A DNA stretch of 64,000 bases from Amaranthus tricolor (Eukaryota; Streptophyta; Magnoliopsida; Caryophyllales; Amaranthaceae), in contig NC_080057.1 of assembly GCF_026212465.1 (NCBI RefSeq), positions 25,484,647 through 25,548,646 on the forward strand, read 5' to 3'. Positions 38,101 through 47,090 of this stretch are shown one piece after another. Below the pieces are notes generated by a model that was not told where the DNA came from, ran no database searches, and saw nothing but the letters and a program-made list of their open reading frames with translations. Both the position numbers and the translations under genes were made by a program. How positions within the stretch are numbered: the first letter of the stretch is position 1; each line of letters opens with the position of its first letter.

Positions 38101-40364
38101 CGAAATCTTATTTTTATGGTTATTGATTTTTTTGTTATTTGGATGTATGAAGGTGGAATGTTTATAGACGCACCAAGATCAGACTTTACTATTTATGTCG
38201 TACCAGTTCAAAAAGGAGAGGTATGTTCCGTTTTTCTTGCCAAATCGCTTAGTGCCTCCAAAAATTAGTGATCCCAAATTAATTTTAAGATGCATTTTTT
38301 TTATATTAAATTTTAAAGTTAATACTTAATTTTCACTTTTAATAGATTCATTGGATTATGACATGGATTTTGCGTTATTCTTGCTTTTTTTATGAACAAA
38401 TATTCAAGCATAAACTATTTTGTTTTATACATTTTGGTGTCAAATACAATTTCTTTTAATAATTCCTAAAATACGTAAGAATTTCATTTCAAAAGATACT
38501 GCGTAATAAATAAGGTTTTATAAATTTTGCTTGCCCCATACATTAAACTCAATAGGACAATAGGACAAAATGAGTAAATTATTCTTTGCACTTTTGACAG
38601 CTGTAAAATGGTAATTGTGAGAAATGTTTAGTGTAACTAATCTATTTTTTTCTTGTGGGATAATTCTTTTGCAGGATATTATGGCCAAGATCCATGCTGT
38701 TGGCCAACAAGCTGGGTCCGGGTCGGGTCCCCGAGGAGTTAGTGTACTGTCTGCTACTGGTACCATCTCCAATGTTACCGTCCGACAACCCGGATCGACT
38801 AGTGGACTTCTGACTTATGAGGTACTTCCGACGATCCGTCTGCAACAATTGTATTTTCTTTGTGCCATTTATTATGTTACAATTTTTAGTTTTTAGGATG
38901 AAATGTAGCAAATTAAGTTAAATCAGGTAATATTATTTTAAAGTGCTTGGGTAAAATAAATGTTATATGTGATTATAATAATGATTTAAGGAAGTGCGTT
39001 TCAGGAATTAAATTGATTATTATTATGTTTATGTATATCAAAGAACATACATTTTAGGCTATGAGGATCTTACTAATAAACATATTCTTAAATGGAATAT
39101 CTTAAATTTATGAGTTGATGCATTATTTTGTAGCTATAGAGATATCTTACTTGGAGTAGGGTATTTGTATCTAAAATAGATAGAAAACTATGTCCATTTA
39201 TTAGCTCACAATACGTTATGGGCCTCTGATTATAATATACACATAAAGAAAGATCGATATTTATAATGCCATATAAGAGAAAAGTTTATGTATCTATACA
39301 TAATTGATCTAATAGCTACTTTTGGTATTAGTTAAGCTATTCAATAAATCATGAATGCATTACGTCTTACTACGAAACTGCCTCATACAACAATTTGTTT
39401 GACCTGAAGGCTACTCGATTAATCTATAACATGAACAATGGTGCAGGGCCGTTTTGAGATCTTGTGTTTAAGTGGAACATACACAATGAATGAAGCTAAT
39501 GGAGTGACAACCACAAACGGTGGCTTGAGCATTGCAATCGCAGGTCCAGATTGCCGTGTGGTTGGTGGCATCGTTGCTGGTTGGCTTACAGCCGCAGATC
39601 CTATTCAAGTAAGTGTCTATCTTCCTAACTAGCTCCACTCTTAAACACGCAAGTTAGGTTCTTGAACACGCTACTGTCAAGGAACCAACTCGACCAAAAA
39701 TTTAAGCTGATGGTTGAGGCTTTAGGATATGTTATCTACTCTAACATGCACTCTCACATGAGAATCTATTAGGCTGAAAGTGTGGATGTGCATGGGCGTT
39801 GAATATTTCACTTCAATGAGGGTTGGTTGAGATTTGAACTACTGACCTCTAGTCACGTTGGCTTCTTATACCATGTAAATGAACCAACTCAATCAAAAGC
39901 TTAAGCTAATGGTTGAGGCCCTAGGATATGTTATATACTCTAACAGCTACTTGAGTACATGGACTTTGAACTAAAATCCGAAACAAAAACAACTAAAACA
40001 AATAGTTTTCAATCGGTCTTTGATAAAACGCTAAGGAACATGTTTCGTTTGCTGATAGATGCTGCTTGGGACCTTTGTGCCCTTCGGTTCCAAGGCACCA
40101 AGGAAGAAGTATCAGCGCGAATGCCGAACAACAGCTGCTGCACCGATCCCTGTGTTTCCTGATGCAACTCCTACAGAAACACCGAACCAGCAGTCTGTGC
40201 CCTTAGACAGTGAAGTGTGCACATCCGAAGTGTCACAAAGGCCTGCACAAAGTCATATTGAGGAAGACGACAGCATAGGAAATGGGCACAACCTTACTGG
40301 ATCGCAGCAATCACTGCAACAGAGGTTTTACCCTGATATCAATGAGTCGGCTCCTGATGTATAA
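34699..40364 (+). CDS. AHL: AT-hook nuclear-localised protein (AHL) with PPC domain
   Basis: Exons 34699-35080, 38153-38220, 38675-38821, 39447-39608 and 40059-40364 total 1065 nt and give 354 aa, all with GT-AG junctions. AHL proteins bind AT-rich DNA through AT-hooks and form trimers through the PPC/DUF296 domain, acting in chromatin regulation. An AT-hook with core RGRPRKY lies at residues 63-69 after a KKK run. A second, hook-like RGRGRH is at 112-117. The PPC domain spans about 138-265, with SVLSATGTISNVTVRQPGS, the GRFEIL motif at 200-205, and LLGTFVPFG. The C-terminal 85 residues are Gln/Ser/Glu-rich. The second hook has lost the usual RGRP core, and the PPC entry (GGMFIDAPRSDFTIYVV) is divergent from typical members. 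Intron 1 is 3.07 kb and holds a fold-back transposon. Confidence 0.88.
35085..35121. repeat. Long poly-T tract beside the AHL exon 1 donor
   Basis: About 37 consecutive T residues begin four bases after the GT of the intron 1 donor (GTGAG then T-run). Length is probably variable and could be misassembled. Confidence 0.8.
35592..36950. mobile_element. Fold-back Mutator-like element in AHL intron 1
   Basis: The left end GAGTTTTTTACCAATATGTT and the right end, read inverted, GAGTTTTTTACCAAAATGTT begin terminal inverted repeats of about 120 bp. AATAATAAT lies on both sides (35583-35591, 36951-36959), consistent with a 9-bp duplication, although the site is an AAT microsatellite. Further inward, more inverted pairs follow: 'cccgtatccggctcaattta' near 35723 with its complement near 36720-36750, and 'ttaaataaatacataacaca' near 35962 with its complement near 36285-36305. 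The whole element could fold into a long imperfect hairpin. The right half carries 'gaacacccctag' near 36813, suggesting nested hAT sequence. There is no coding capacity. Confidence 0.7.
39679..39950. repeat. Direct repeat pair in AHL intron 4
   Basis: The phrase 'gaaccaactcgaccaaaaat' continuing 'atggttgaggctttaggata' at 39679-39745 recurs at 39889-39950. This repeat is common in plant introns; here two copies flank about 145 bp. It may be a retroposon with duplicated termini, but the type was not resolved. Confidence 0.45.
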
Positions 40365-40860
40365 CGTTTTTAGTCTCGTTTAGAGTGGATTTAGTCGCTT
40401 CCCTTTCATGAGGGAACACAGTCTTATAGACATTTTTGAGGATTATGGTAATAGGTTTTAGAAAAGGATTAAAGTCGGGTTGAATCATAGAATACAGTGG
40501 TAAGTTATGGCTATGGAGTGTTGTTTCTTTGTAGAAATAAGTTATATAAACTTCACATCGACATTATAGTTATTGTAGCAAAAAGTGAATGATTTATCTA
40601 TTTTGATTCAGTATTTACCAAAATTTTCAGGGTTTTGTTTGGTTTATGTAAACTATATCCCTTTATGATTACAATTTACAACTAGTGTGTTTGTTTGTAC
40701 ATATAGATTAGTGCTTGTTTGTTAACACTTGTTTGTTTGGTGGTCAAGGTGAATCTAAGTTCGGATCTATTTAGGCCATGTGTTCAGTCATTTAATTAAA
40801 ATTTTTATTAATATTAAAATGTATAACATGTATATGTACAAGAATAGAGATGAACGTTTG
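40365..40860. other. AHL 3' flank
   Basis: Downstream of the AHL stop codon; the first few hundred bases are probably 3' UTR. It contains the third SINE-like copy with 'gtgaatctaagttcgg' and 'taggccatg' (about 40745-40800). No other gene was seen. Confidence 0.4.
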
Positions 40861-40956
40861 ACTAGTAATGTATAGTTGTGTGTGCTCCTACTATTTAGTT
40901 GTTAGTTTGAAACCGAGAGACGATCTTTGAAAGGAGTATGTTGGTGATCTAACTCT

Positions 40957-41135
40957 AACACAAGGATCATGAGATATATGAGTTGGTTTACCTCACCTTA
41001 TTTATGGAAAGTTTTATGTTTGATCCTTACCACGTGCATCTCACACCCTTCCTCCCCTCCCTTTTTCCTTCCCCTAACGCTATGACCGAGAAAAACGATA
41101 CCGTAGGTAACCTTCAAAAAAAAAAAAACTCTTAA
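40957..41135 (+). mobile_element. SINE-like insertion, left arm only
   Basis: About 165 bp present in the left palindrome arm and absent from the matching place in the right arm (near 47015). It ends in a run of 13 A residues, and 'aactctaaca' before it and 'aactcttaaca' after it look like an imperfect target-site duplication. A 3' A-tail plus flanking duplication indicates a retroposon. No RNA polymerase III promoter boxes were confirmed. Confidence 0.55.
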
Positions 41136-41276
41136 CAAGATCTAATTGCATGCATAATAAAGAACATATTATAAACTAAGAATGAGTCTACTTTAATAAT
41201 AAAAAAACAAAGTACGTATATCTGACAACAAAGAGTACTTAAAAACTTAGCTTGCACAAAAGTTACATGCTTATAT

Positions 41277-41301
41277 AATATATATATATATATATATATA
41301 C
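41277..41301. repeat. TA microsatellite
   Basis: A run of alternating T and A in the 3' flank of the left GH18 pseudogene; the corresponding right-arm site reads 'ttgtatttatatctaagc' and is not expanded. Confidence 0.75.
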
Positions 41302-41442
41302 AATGGAAATAAAAATTAGTTGATTATATTATAGAAAATAATAAAATGACACATAATTAGAAGAGCATACATAAATATATATGTATGTTTATTTTCACAT
41401 GTAAACAAACTTTAAGAGCAAGTCAAAAGCAATGTGAATATT

Positions 41443-43352
41443 CTAGTTATGGTCTTGGTGGAGACAACACGCAAAATAGCCGCGCGAGGCCATTTCCCTG
41501 GCATATTTAACCTTAGTAGAAATGGACCTTTTGTCATCATAACAAATCCAAACTTGATCATCATAGCAGTAATCAGCTACATAATTTTCATCGTATTGAT
41601 GAACAGCGTCCTGCTGTTCAATAAATGTCCTTATGCGATCATAGCTGCCTGATGCACCGAACAGTACACCATTATCTCGACCGAATATAGGAGCTAAAAT
41701 ACCACGATTGCGAGGGTTTTCGAGCTCATAAGCATACCCATAAAAGGGCAATCCGAACACGATCTTTGCAGGAGACAAACCGTTATCAATCCAAGATTGA
41801 ACCCCAGCACTTCCGGAATCCATGCCCAGCTGCTGGTTTTCAGTATTTACAGGTACGAAAAGTGGAGCATGGGGCATAGTGACTCCACCGTTACCGGAAA
41901 CATTTATGTCATAAGCCATGACATTAGCCCAATCTAGGTTAGCGTTAATGGCATGTACGGTAAATCTAGGGTTAGGCGCACCCCATGGAACATTTGCTCT
42001 ATTATAAAGAGCAGCAGTTAACACTTAACAGCAAATTCAGATCTCTACGCCTGATTTCCGCCCGGAAATCAATGATCAATTGTCCTAAGTTGTTCATTTC
42101 GTCTACACGACTCTGATTTTCCTTCAAATACAAGTCAATTCCATCGAAATTATATCTTAAAGCTTGGTCTATTGTAGATCTAATAAAGATCATTCGAGTA
42201 TCCTGTTCTCGACTATGTTGTTGAATACATTTGAATCAACGGTTGCTCCTCACTTTTACGTTTCCGTTCCTTTGTCTCACAATGTTCGGAAATGCAGCTA
42301 TTCTTTCACAATGTTTTGATTATTATCTAAACAGTAGCTACTACTGATCATCATCTTTGCATTATGAAGCTGTTATTTTGCAATATCTACTGTACGTGAA
42401 GGTGGTACTGTTGCTAATAGTGCAGTAGCTAATGTTCCTTATCTTTGCACCATAAAATTGCTACTATTGCGTATTAGTTAGCTTCATTTGTTGTCACATT
42501 GATTAACGATTTTTTTTGTCAACGCAAAGATAGGTATTTCCAAATGGATTCATTCCCAAAAACTCATTATTATTTTGAGAAAAGAACCAAGCTTTAGGAG
42601 ATTTGAGTCAAACGGTGTTCAAATTCAACACTAAATTTAAGTATTGTTGGTAAAATGAACATAATCCAATTGGAGATAAACAAGGCTTATGAAATTGAAC
42701 AGGTAAAAGAAGGTGTTGAGCATTTAGAATATATAGACCTAGGAATTTAGTATAATTAACATATTTCTGATTTATTCCCAAGCACCGTAGTAAGGAGGAA
42801 ATGATGTTTTAGGAAAGAGCATCTCGCCTAGAATTAATATTAAGTTCAAACAAAATCATCTTGTTACTTTGTTCGGGTTTGAAGATCGATTTCTCGGAGT
42901 TCTCGGTGGTGTACATAAGCATGGTTCTTGATTGTCATATGTAATTTGTTTTCTTCTACAAACTTGTAACTTTATTTTATTGTTTATTTAATAAATAAAG
43001 TAACATTTTACAACAAATAATGTGACGAATCGTCACCACGCAACAAATTGAGTTAACACCCTTAAAACAATTATTGATACAGATATCGATCTTTAGTCGT
43101 TGTTTGTTGTTGCCTTATTAATTTAGTTCATCTATAATATGCAAATATATTGGGTACGGTGATGATGATAACATGCGTGCCAATATAGTAATAATTGAAT
43201 TTACGATAGTATGTGCATTTGACGTACTAAATATTAATAGAGTTATTAATTTTTTCATTTTAATTAAAAATTCAAAGAATAATAAGTTAAAGAGAAATAG
43301 TATCAGATTTACTCCATGATAATTTACCTGCATTGCTGGAACTCGAACTCAT
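41443..43352 (-). pseudogene. Broken class V (GH18) chitinase-like gene
   Basis: Left-arm partner of the intact gene at 44457-46561. Exon 1 (43352-43328) is identical to that of the partner and keeps its donor. Exon 2 homology covers about 42340-41443 only; the first ~45 codons of exon 2, with the KGGYWAEAGG start, are missing. A 14-bp deletion removes the conserved SLGG segment. The catalytic DGIDLDWE has become DGIDLYLKE, losing an Asp and the catalytic Glu. A 7-bp duplication at about 42021-42027 shifts the frame. Finally a deletion fuses 'cataac' to 'tagaatattc', removing the end of exon 2, intron 2 and exon 3, so the protein would end at HQDHN. With this many lesions it cannot encode an active enzyme. 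Transcription could still occur from its intact-looking promoter. Confidence 0.85.
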
Positions 43353-43406
43353 GATCGATGTAAGCTAGCTGTGAAAAATGCCTCTTAATTTGTGAATGAA
43401 AAATGA

Positions 43407-43437
43407 AAAATGAGAATGAGAATGAGAATGAGAATGA
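43407..43437. repeat. GAATGA hexamer repeat, left arm
   Basis: Five tandem 'gagaat'/'gaatga' units in the presumed 5' leader of the left gene, mirrored at 44372-44401 in the right arm. Confidence 0.75.
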
Positions 43438-43467
43438 GATTGGAAGAAATGGCTGTTATCGTTGCTC

Positions 43468-43474
43468 TTATATA
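43468..43474 (-). promoter_or_regulatory. TATA box, left GH18 pseudogene
   Basis: Mirror image of the TATATAA box at 44335-44341, in the same context (tagtatataagagcaac on the minus strand), about 115 bp above the left exon 1 ATG. Confidence 0.55.
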
Positions 43475-43514
43475 CTATTTCAGCAACTTACAAAGTCAAC
43501 TTAATGCAAAACTA

Positions 43515-43997
43515 CCTAATTTCATAAATCACCCAATTATTAAATTAATACTCCCATCGGTAATTTTAAATTTAGCTAATTTCATAAATCACCCAATTAT
43601 TAAATTAATACTCCCATCGGTAATTTTAAATTTAGTTAATTTCATAAATCACCCAATTATTAAATTAATACTCCCATCGGTAATTTTAAATTTAGCTAAT
43701 TTCATAAATCACCCAATTATTAAATTAATACTCCCATCGGTAATTTTAAATTTAGCTAATTTCATAAATCACCCAATTATTAAATTAATACTCCCATCGG
43801 TAATTTTAAATTTAGCTAATTTCATAAATCACCCAATTATTAAATTAATACTCCCATCGGTAATTTTAAATTTAGCTAATTTCATAAATCACCCAATTAT
43901 TAAATTAATACTCCCATCGGTAATTTTAAATTTAGCTAATTTCATAAATCACCCAATTATTAAATTAATACTCCCATCGATAATTTTAAATTTATCT
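43515..43997. repeat. 60-bp minisatellite, eight copies
   Basis: Eight nearly perfect head-to-tail copies of a 60-bp unit containing 'cataaatcacccaattatta' and 'aatactcccatcggtaattt'. Copies differ at only a few positions, such as 'gttaat' for 'gctaat' in one and 'catcga' in the last. The matching place in the right arm (44220-44295) has one copy. Because 60 is divisible by three, an open frame runs through the array, but it has no protein features. The array lies about 165-645 bp upstream of the left gene's ATG. Confidence 0.95.
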
Positions 43998-44309
43998 ATT
44001 CATCATAATCTATATCCTATATACTATTTCAGCAACTTATTACAAAGTCAACTTGTGATGAATTTTGCATTAATTGATTTTGCAAAATTATAATAATGTG
44101 ATGAATTTACAAGTGGAGGTGGGAAGTTGATTTTTTAAATTACGCTCATTGGAGTACTAATCAATTAATTTTGCATTAAATTTATTAATTTTGCAAAATT
44201 ATACGGATATAGGATATAGATTATGATGAATAGATAAATTTAAAATTACCGATGGGAGTATTAATTTAATAATTGGGTGATTTATGAAATTAGGTAGTTT
44301 TGCATTAAG

Positions 44310-44315
44310 TTGACT
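44310..44315 (+). promoter_or_regulatory. W-box core near the GH18 TATA box
   Basis: TTGACT lies 20 bp upstream of the TATA box of the intact GH18 gene, and its mirror copy stands before the left gene. W-boxes bind WRKY factors and are common in pathogen-responsive chitinase promoters. A six-base motif can occur by chance. Confidence 0.35.
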
Positions 44316-44334
44316 TTGTAAGTTGCTGAAATAG

Positions 44335-44341
44335 TATATAA
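44335..44341 (+). promoter_or_regulatory. TATA box, intact GH18 gene
   Basis: TATATAA in the context 'atagtatataagagcaac', 116 bp upstream of the exon 1 ATG. The leader that follows contains five CATTCT hexamers. Confidence 0.6.
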
Positions 44342-44456
44342 GAGCAACGATAACAGCCATTTCTTCCAATCTCATTCTCATTCTCATTCTCATTCTCATT
44401 TTTCATTTTTCATTCACAAATTAAGAGGCATTTTTCACAGCTAGCTTACATCGATC

Positions 44457-45114
44457 ATGAGTTCGAGTTCCAGCAATGCAGGTAAATTATCATGGAGTAA
44501 ATCTGATACTATTTCTCTTTAACTTATTATTCTTTGAATTTTTAATTAAAATGAAAAAATTAATAACTCTATTAATATTTAGTACGTCAAATGCACATAC
44601 TATCGTAAATTCAATTATTACTATATTCACATTATATATATAAACTAAATTAACAAGACAACAACGAACAGCCACTAAATTAAAAATCCATATATGTAAC
44701 AATAATTGTTTTAAGGGAGTTAACCCAGTTTGTTACGCCGTGAAAATTTGTCACATAATTACTACGTGGTCCAACTCGTGACTCATGCCCAAAAAACTAC
44801 GAGGTAATGAGCGTTGACTTGCATACATACTGGATAAGGTATCTCTCAAATGTTTAATTCACCATTTTGACACTTAAATCACCGTTTAATTCATCAGTTC
44901 TCTCAAATGTTTAGGACAAATTATAAAGACAACAACCAACACTTAATAAGATTAGAAATGTCAAAATGGTGAATTAAACAGAAATTGGCAAAAATTTAAT
45001 GAAAATGCTACGCCAGTTAGATAAGGCATAAACTGGATGCTACTATGTAGAAAAATCTTACAAAAGTGCTACCACTGGCGTTTCATGAAAGTTCAATGCT
45101 ACCATGTGGAATCT

Positions 45115-45178
<64 letters not shown>

Positions 45179-46561
45179 TAGAATTTAGTATTCTTTTTTT
45201 CCATATTTTGTTAGAGTAACTCTTGTGAGAGACCGTTTTTCGGTGAGACGACCTCAAAACAAAAAGTACATATGCTTATTATATCAAATGGGATATTCAA
45301 TCCATATATGGGAAACGTCTCACGGTGAAACCGTCTCACTCAAGAATTTGTGATTTTATTATGCGTGCAGACGCAGTGAAGGGTGGATATTGGGCAGAGG
45401 CCGGTGGTCTAAGCGCGAATCAAATCCATTCAGAGCATTTCACTCATCTCTTTGCTGCATTTGCTACACTTAATCAAAACAATACAATTTCACTTAGTGG
45501 TGAAATTGCTGAATTTCCTAAAATTGTGAAACAAAGGAACCCAAACGTAAAAGTGCTTCTATCGTTAGGAGGAGCAGCCATTGATTCAAATGTATTCAAC
45601 AATATGGCTCGCGAACAGATTACTCGAATGATCTTTATTAGATCTACAATAGACCAAGCTCTAAAATTTAAGTACGATGGAATTGACTTGGATTGGGAGG
45701 GACAGAGTCGTATAGACGAAATGAATAACTTGGGACAACTGATCATTGACTTCCGGGCGGAAATCAGACATAGGGGTCTGAATTTGCTGTTAACTGCTGC
45801 TCTTTTTTATAGAGCAACTGTACCATGGGGTGAGGGCAACCCAAGATTCCCCGTACAAGCCATTAACGCTAACCTAGATTGGGTTAATGTCATGTCTTAT
45901 GACATTAATCTTCCCAACAACGAAGATAGAGTCGCTAAGCCCCATGCTCCACTTAAGTCACCATCACAAATAGTTAATTCCGGAAGTGCTGGGATTCAGT
46001 CTTGGATAAATGAAGGTTTGTCTCCTGCAAAGATTGTGTTTGGATTGCCCTTTTATGGGCATGCTTGTAAGCTCGTAAATGCCCACAGTCATGGTATTTT
46101 AGCTCCTATAATCGGTCCAGATACTTCTGCGTTCGGTGCATCCACAGTCAGCTATGATGGCCTAAGGACATTTATTGAACAGCAGGGTGCTGCTCATCAA
46201 TACGATGAAAACTATGTTACGGACTACTGCTATAAGGATCAGGTTTGGGTTTCTTATGATGACATAAGCTCCATTTCTACTAAGGTTATATATGCCAGGG
46301 AAATGGCCTTGCGCGGCTATTTTGCGTGGTGTCTGCACCAAGACCATAACTGGGATCTTTCTAGAGAAGGTACGTACGACTATGTATATAACTATATATA
46401 TTATATCCAAATGGACTATTTCTTTAGATTTATTATTTCAACTAGCTAGCTAGTATGTACACCCGTCAAATTAAAATGTACACTCCGTAATTATTTATTT
46501 GTTTGATTGTTTTCAACATTATATTGATGCAGCTTCACAGGCATGGAATCAACCTAATTAA
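44457..46561 (+). CDS. Class V (GH18) chitinase-like protein, intact
   Basis: Exons 44457-44481, 45371-46369 and 46533-46561 total 1053 nt and encode 350 aa. GH18 class V enzymes cleave beta-1,4-linked GlcNAc chains by substrate-assisted catalysis. Visible motifs are KGGYWAEAGG at 12-21, LLSLGG at 71-76, and the catalytic DGIDLDWE at 111-118 with Glu118 as the expected acid. Others are ANLDWVNVMSYDIN, KIVFGLPFYG, YDDISSI and GYFAWCLHQDHNWDLS. Family members are usually about 360-380 aa with a signal peptide. Here exon 1 gives only MSSSSSNA, so no secretion signal is seen and the protein may be cytosolic. An open frame reaching back from exon 2 to 45325 runs through the intron end 'ttatgcgtgcag' and is not the true start. 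The identical exon 1 in the mirrored copy supports this model. Some members of this family are lectins, so activity is not certain. Confidence 0.82.
45030..45118. repeat. Possible MULE end in GH18 intron 1
   Basis: Read on the minus strand, 'gggagattccacatggtagc' resembles the terminus of the MULE at 26438-27719 (ggggaattctacatggtaag). A related 'ctacatagtagcat' follows. Only one end was found, so this is a decayed or solo terminus. Confidence 0.35.
45119..45173. repeat. TA microsatellite in GH18 intron 1
   Basis: About 27 TA repeats, absent from the matching intron of the left arm. Confidence 0.9.
45212..45348. mobile_element. Short MITE touching the GH18 exon 2 acceptor
   Basis: The left end 'taactcttgtgagagaccgt' with 'ttcggtgagacg' is matched inverted by 'cgtctcacggtgaaaccgtc' with 'tcactcaagaattt' on the right. 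The element is about 135 bp long and ends about 22 bp before the first coding base of exon 2. Its ends resemble those of the dispersed 'gagacggtctc' repeats, so it may be a short relative. Confidence 0.6.
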
Positions 46562-47090
46562 AAGCACTATATATGCGCGCATGCAGTAGGATTTAATTTG
46601 TTTTCACCACAAATCACGATCAGATCATCATCCATGCGCGCACACCAACTGCATGAGCGCGTACCTGCGTGCTTCATTTCTATCTTTATTGTTTTATTTC
46701 TAGAATATTCACATGGTTTTGACTTGCTCTTAAAGTAAGTGTGTTTACATGTGACCAAAATAAACATTTACATATATTTATGTATGCTGTTTTAATTACC
46801 TGTTATTTTATATTTCCTGTAATATACTCTCTAATATAACTAATGCTTTCTTTTATATTTCCATTGTATTTATATCTAAGCATGTAACATTTGCGCAACC
46901 TAAGTTTTGTTGTAAAATATATGTACTCTATTATTTATTATTAAGCTTGACTCAGTCTAATTGGTCTATACTATGTTCTCTATTATGCAAGCAATTAAAT
47001 CGTGTTATAATTAGATCACCTACAAACTCATCCTCTCAAAGATCGTCTCTCGGTGTTAAATTAACAACCAAATAGTAGGAGGCACTTACA

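Larger units (their letters stand above)
40890..47090. repeat. Large imperfect palindrome with two GH18 genes
   Basis: The left arm (about 40890-44022) and right arm (about 44206-47090) are inverted copies separated by about 180 bp. Matches are found at the outer ends ('accgagagacgatctttga' near 40911 and its complement near 47034), the 3' flanks, both gene bodies, both first exons, the promoters and the inner ends ('tctattcatcataatctata' near 43995 and its complement near 44214). The arms differ by a retroposon insertion and a minisatellite expansion on the left, by several deletions, and by a MITE and a TA tract on the right. Confidence 0.85.

Noticed and set aside
43515..43997. Regular repeats that might suggest a CRISPR-like array
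   Set aside because: The whole 60-bp unit is repeated with no variable spacers, and the DNA is a plant nuclear sequence. It is a minisatellite.
43410..44093. A 227-residue open frame with eight 20-residue repeats
   Set aside because: It arises because the 60-bp minisatellite length is divisible by three. The frame starts inside a GAATGA microsatellite (MRMRMRMR), lies in the mirrored promoter region and shows no protein signature.
45325..45370. Upstream Met for the intact GH18 gene (MKPSHSRICDF)
   Set aside because: These codons lie in the intron end, within a MITE and before 'gcgtgcag'. The short exon 1 at 44457 is identical in the mirrored copy and splices in phase.
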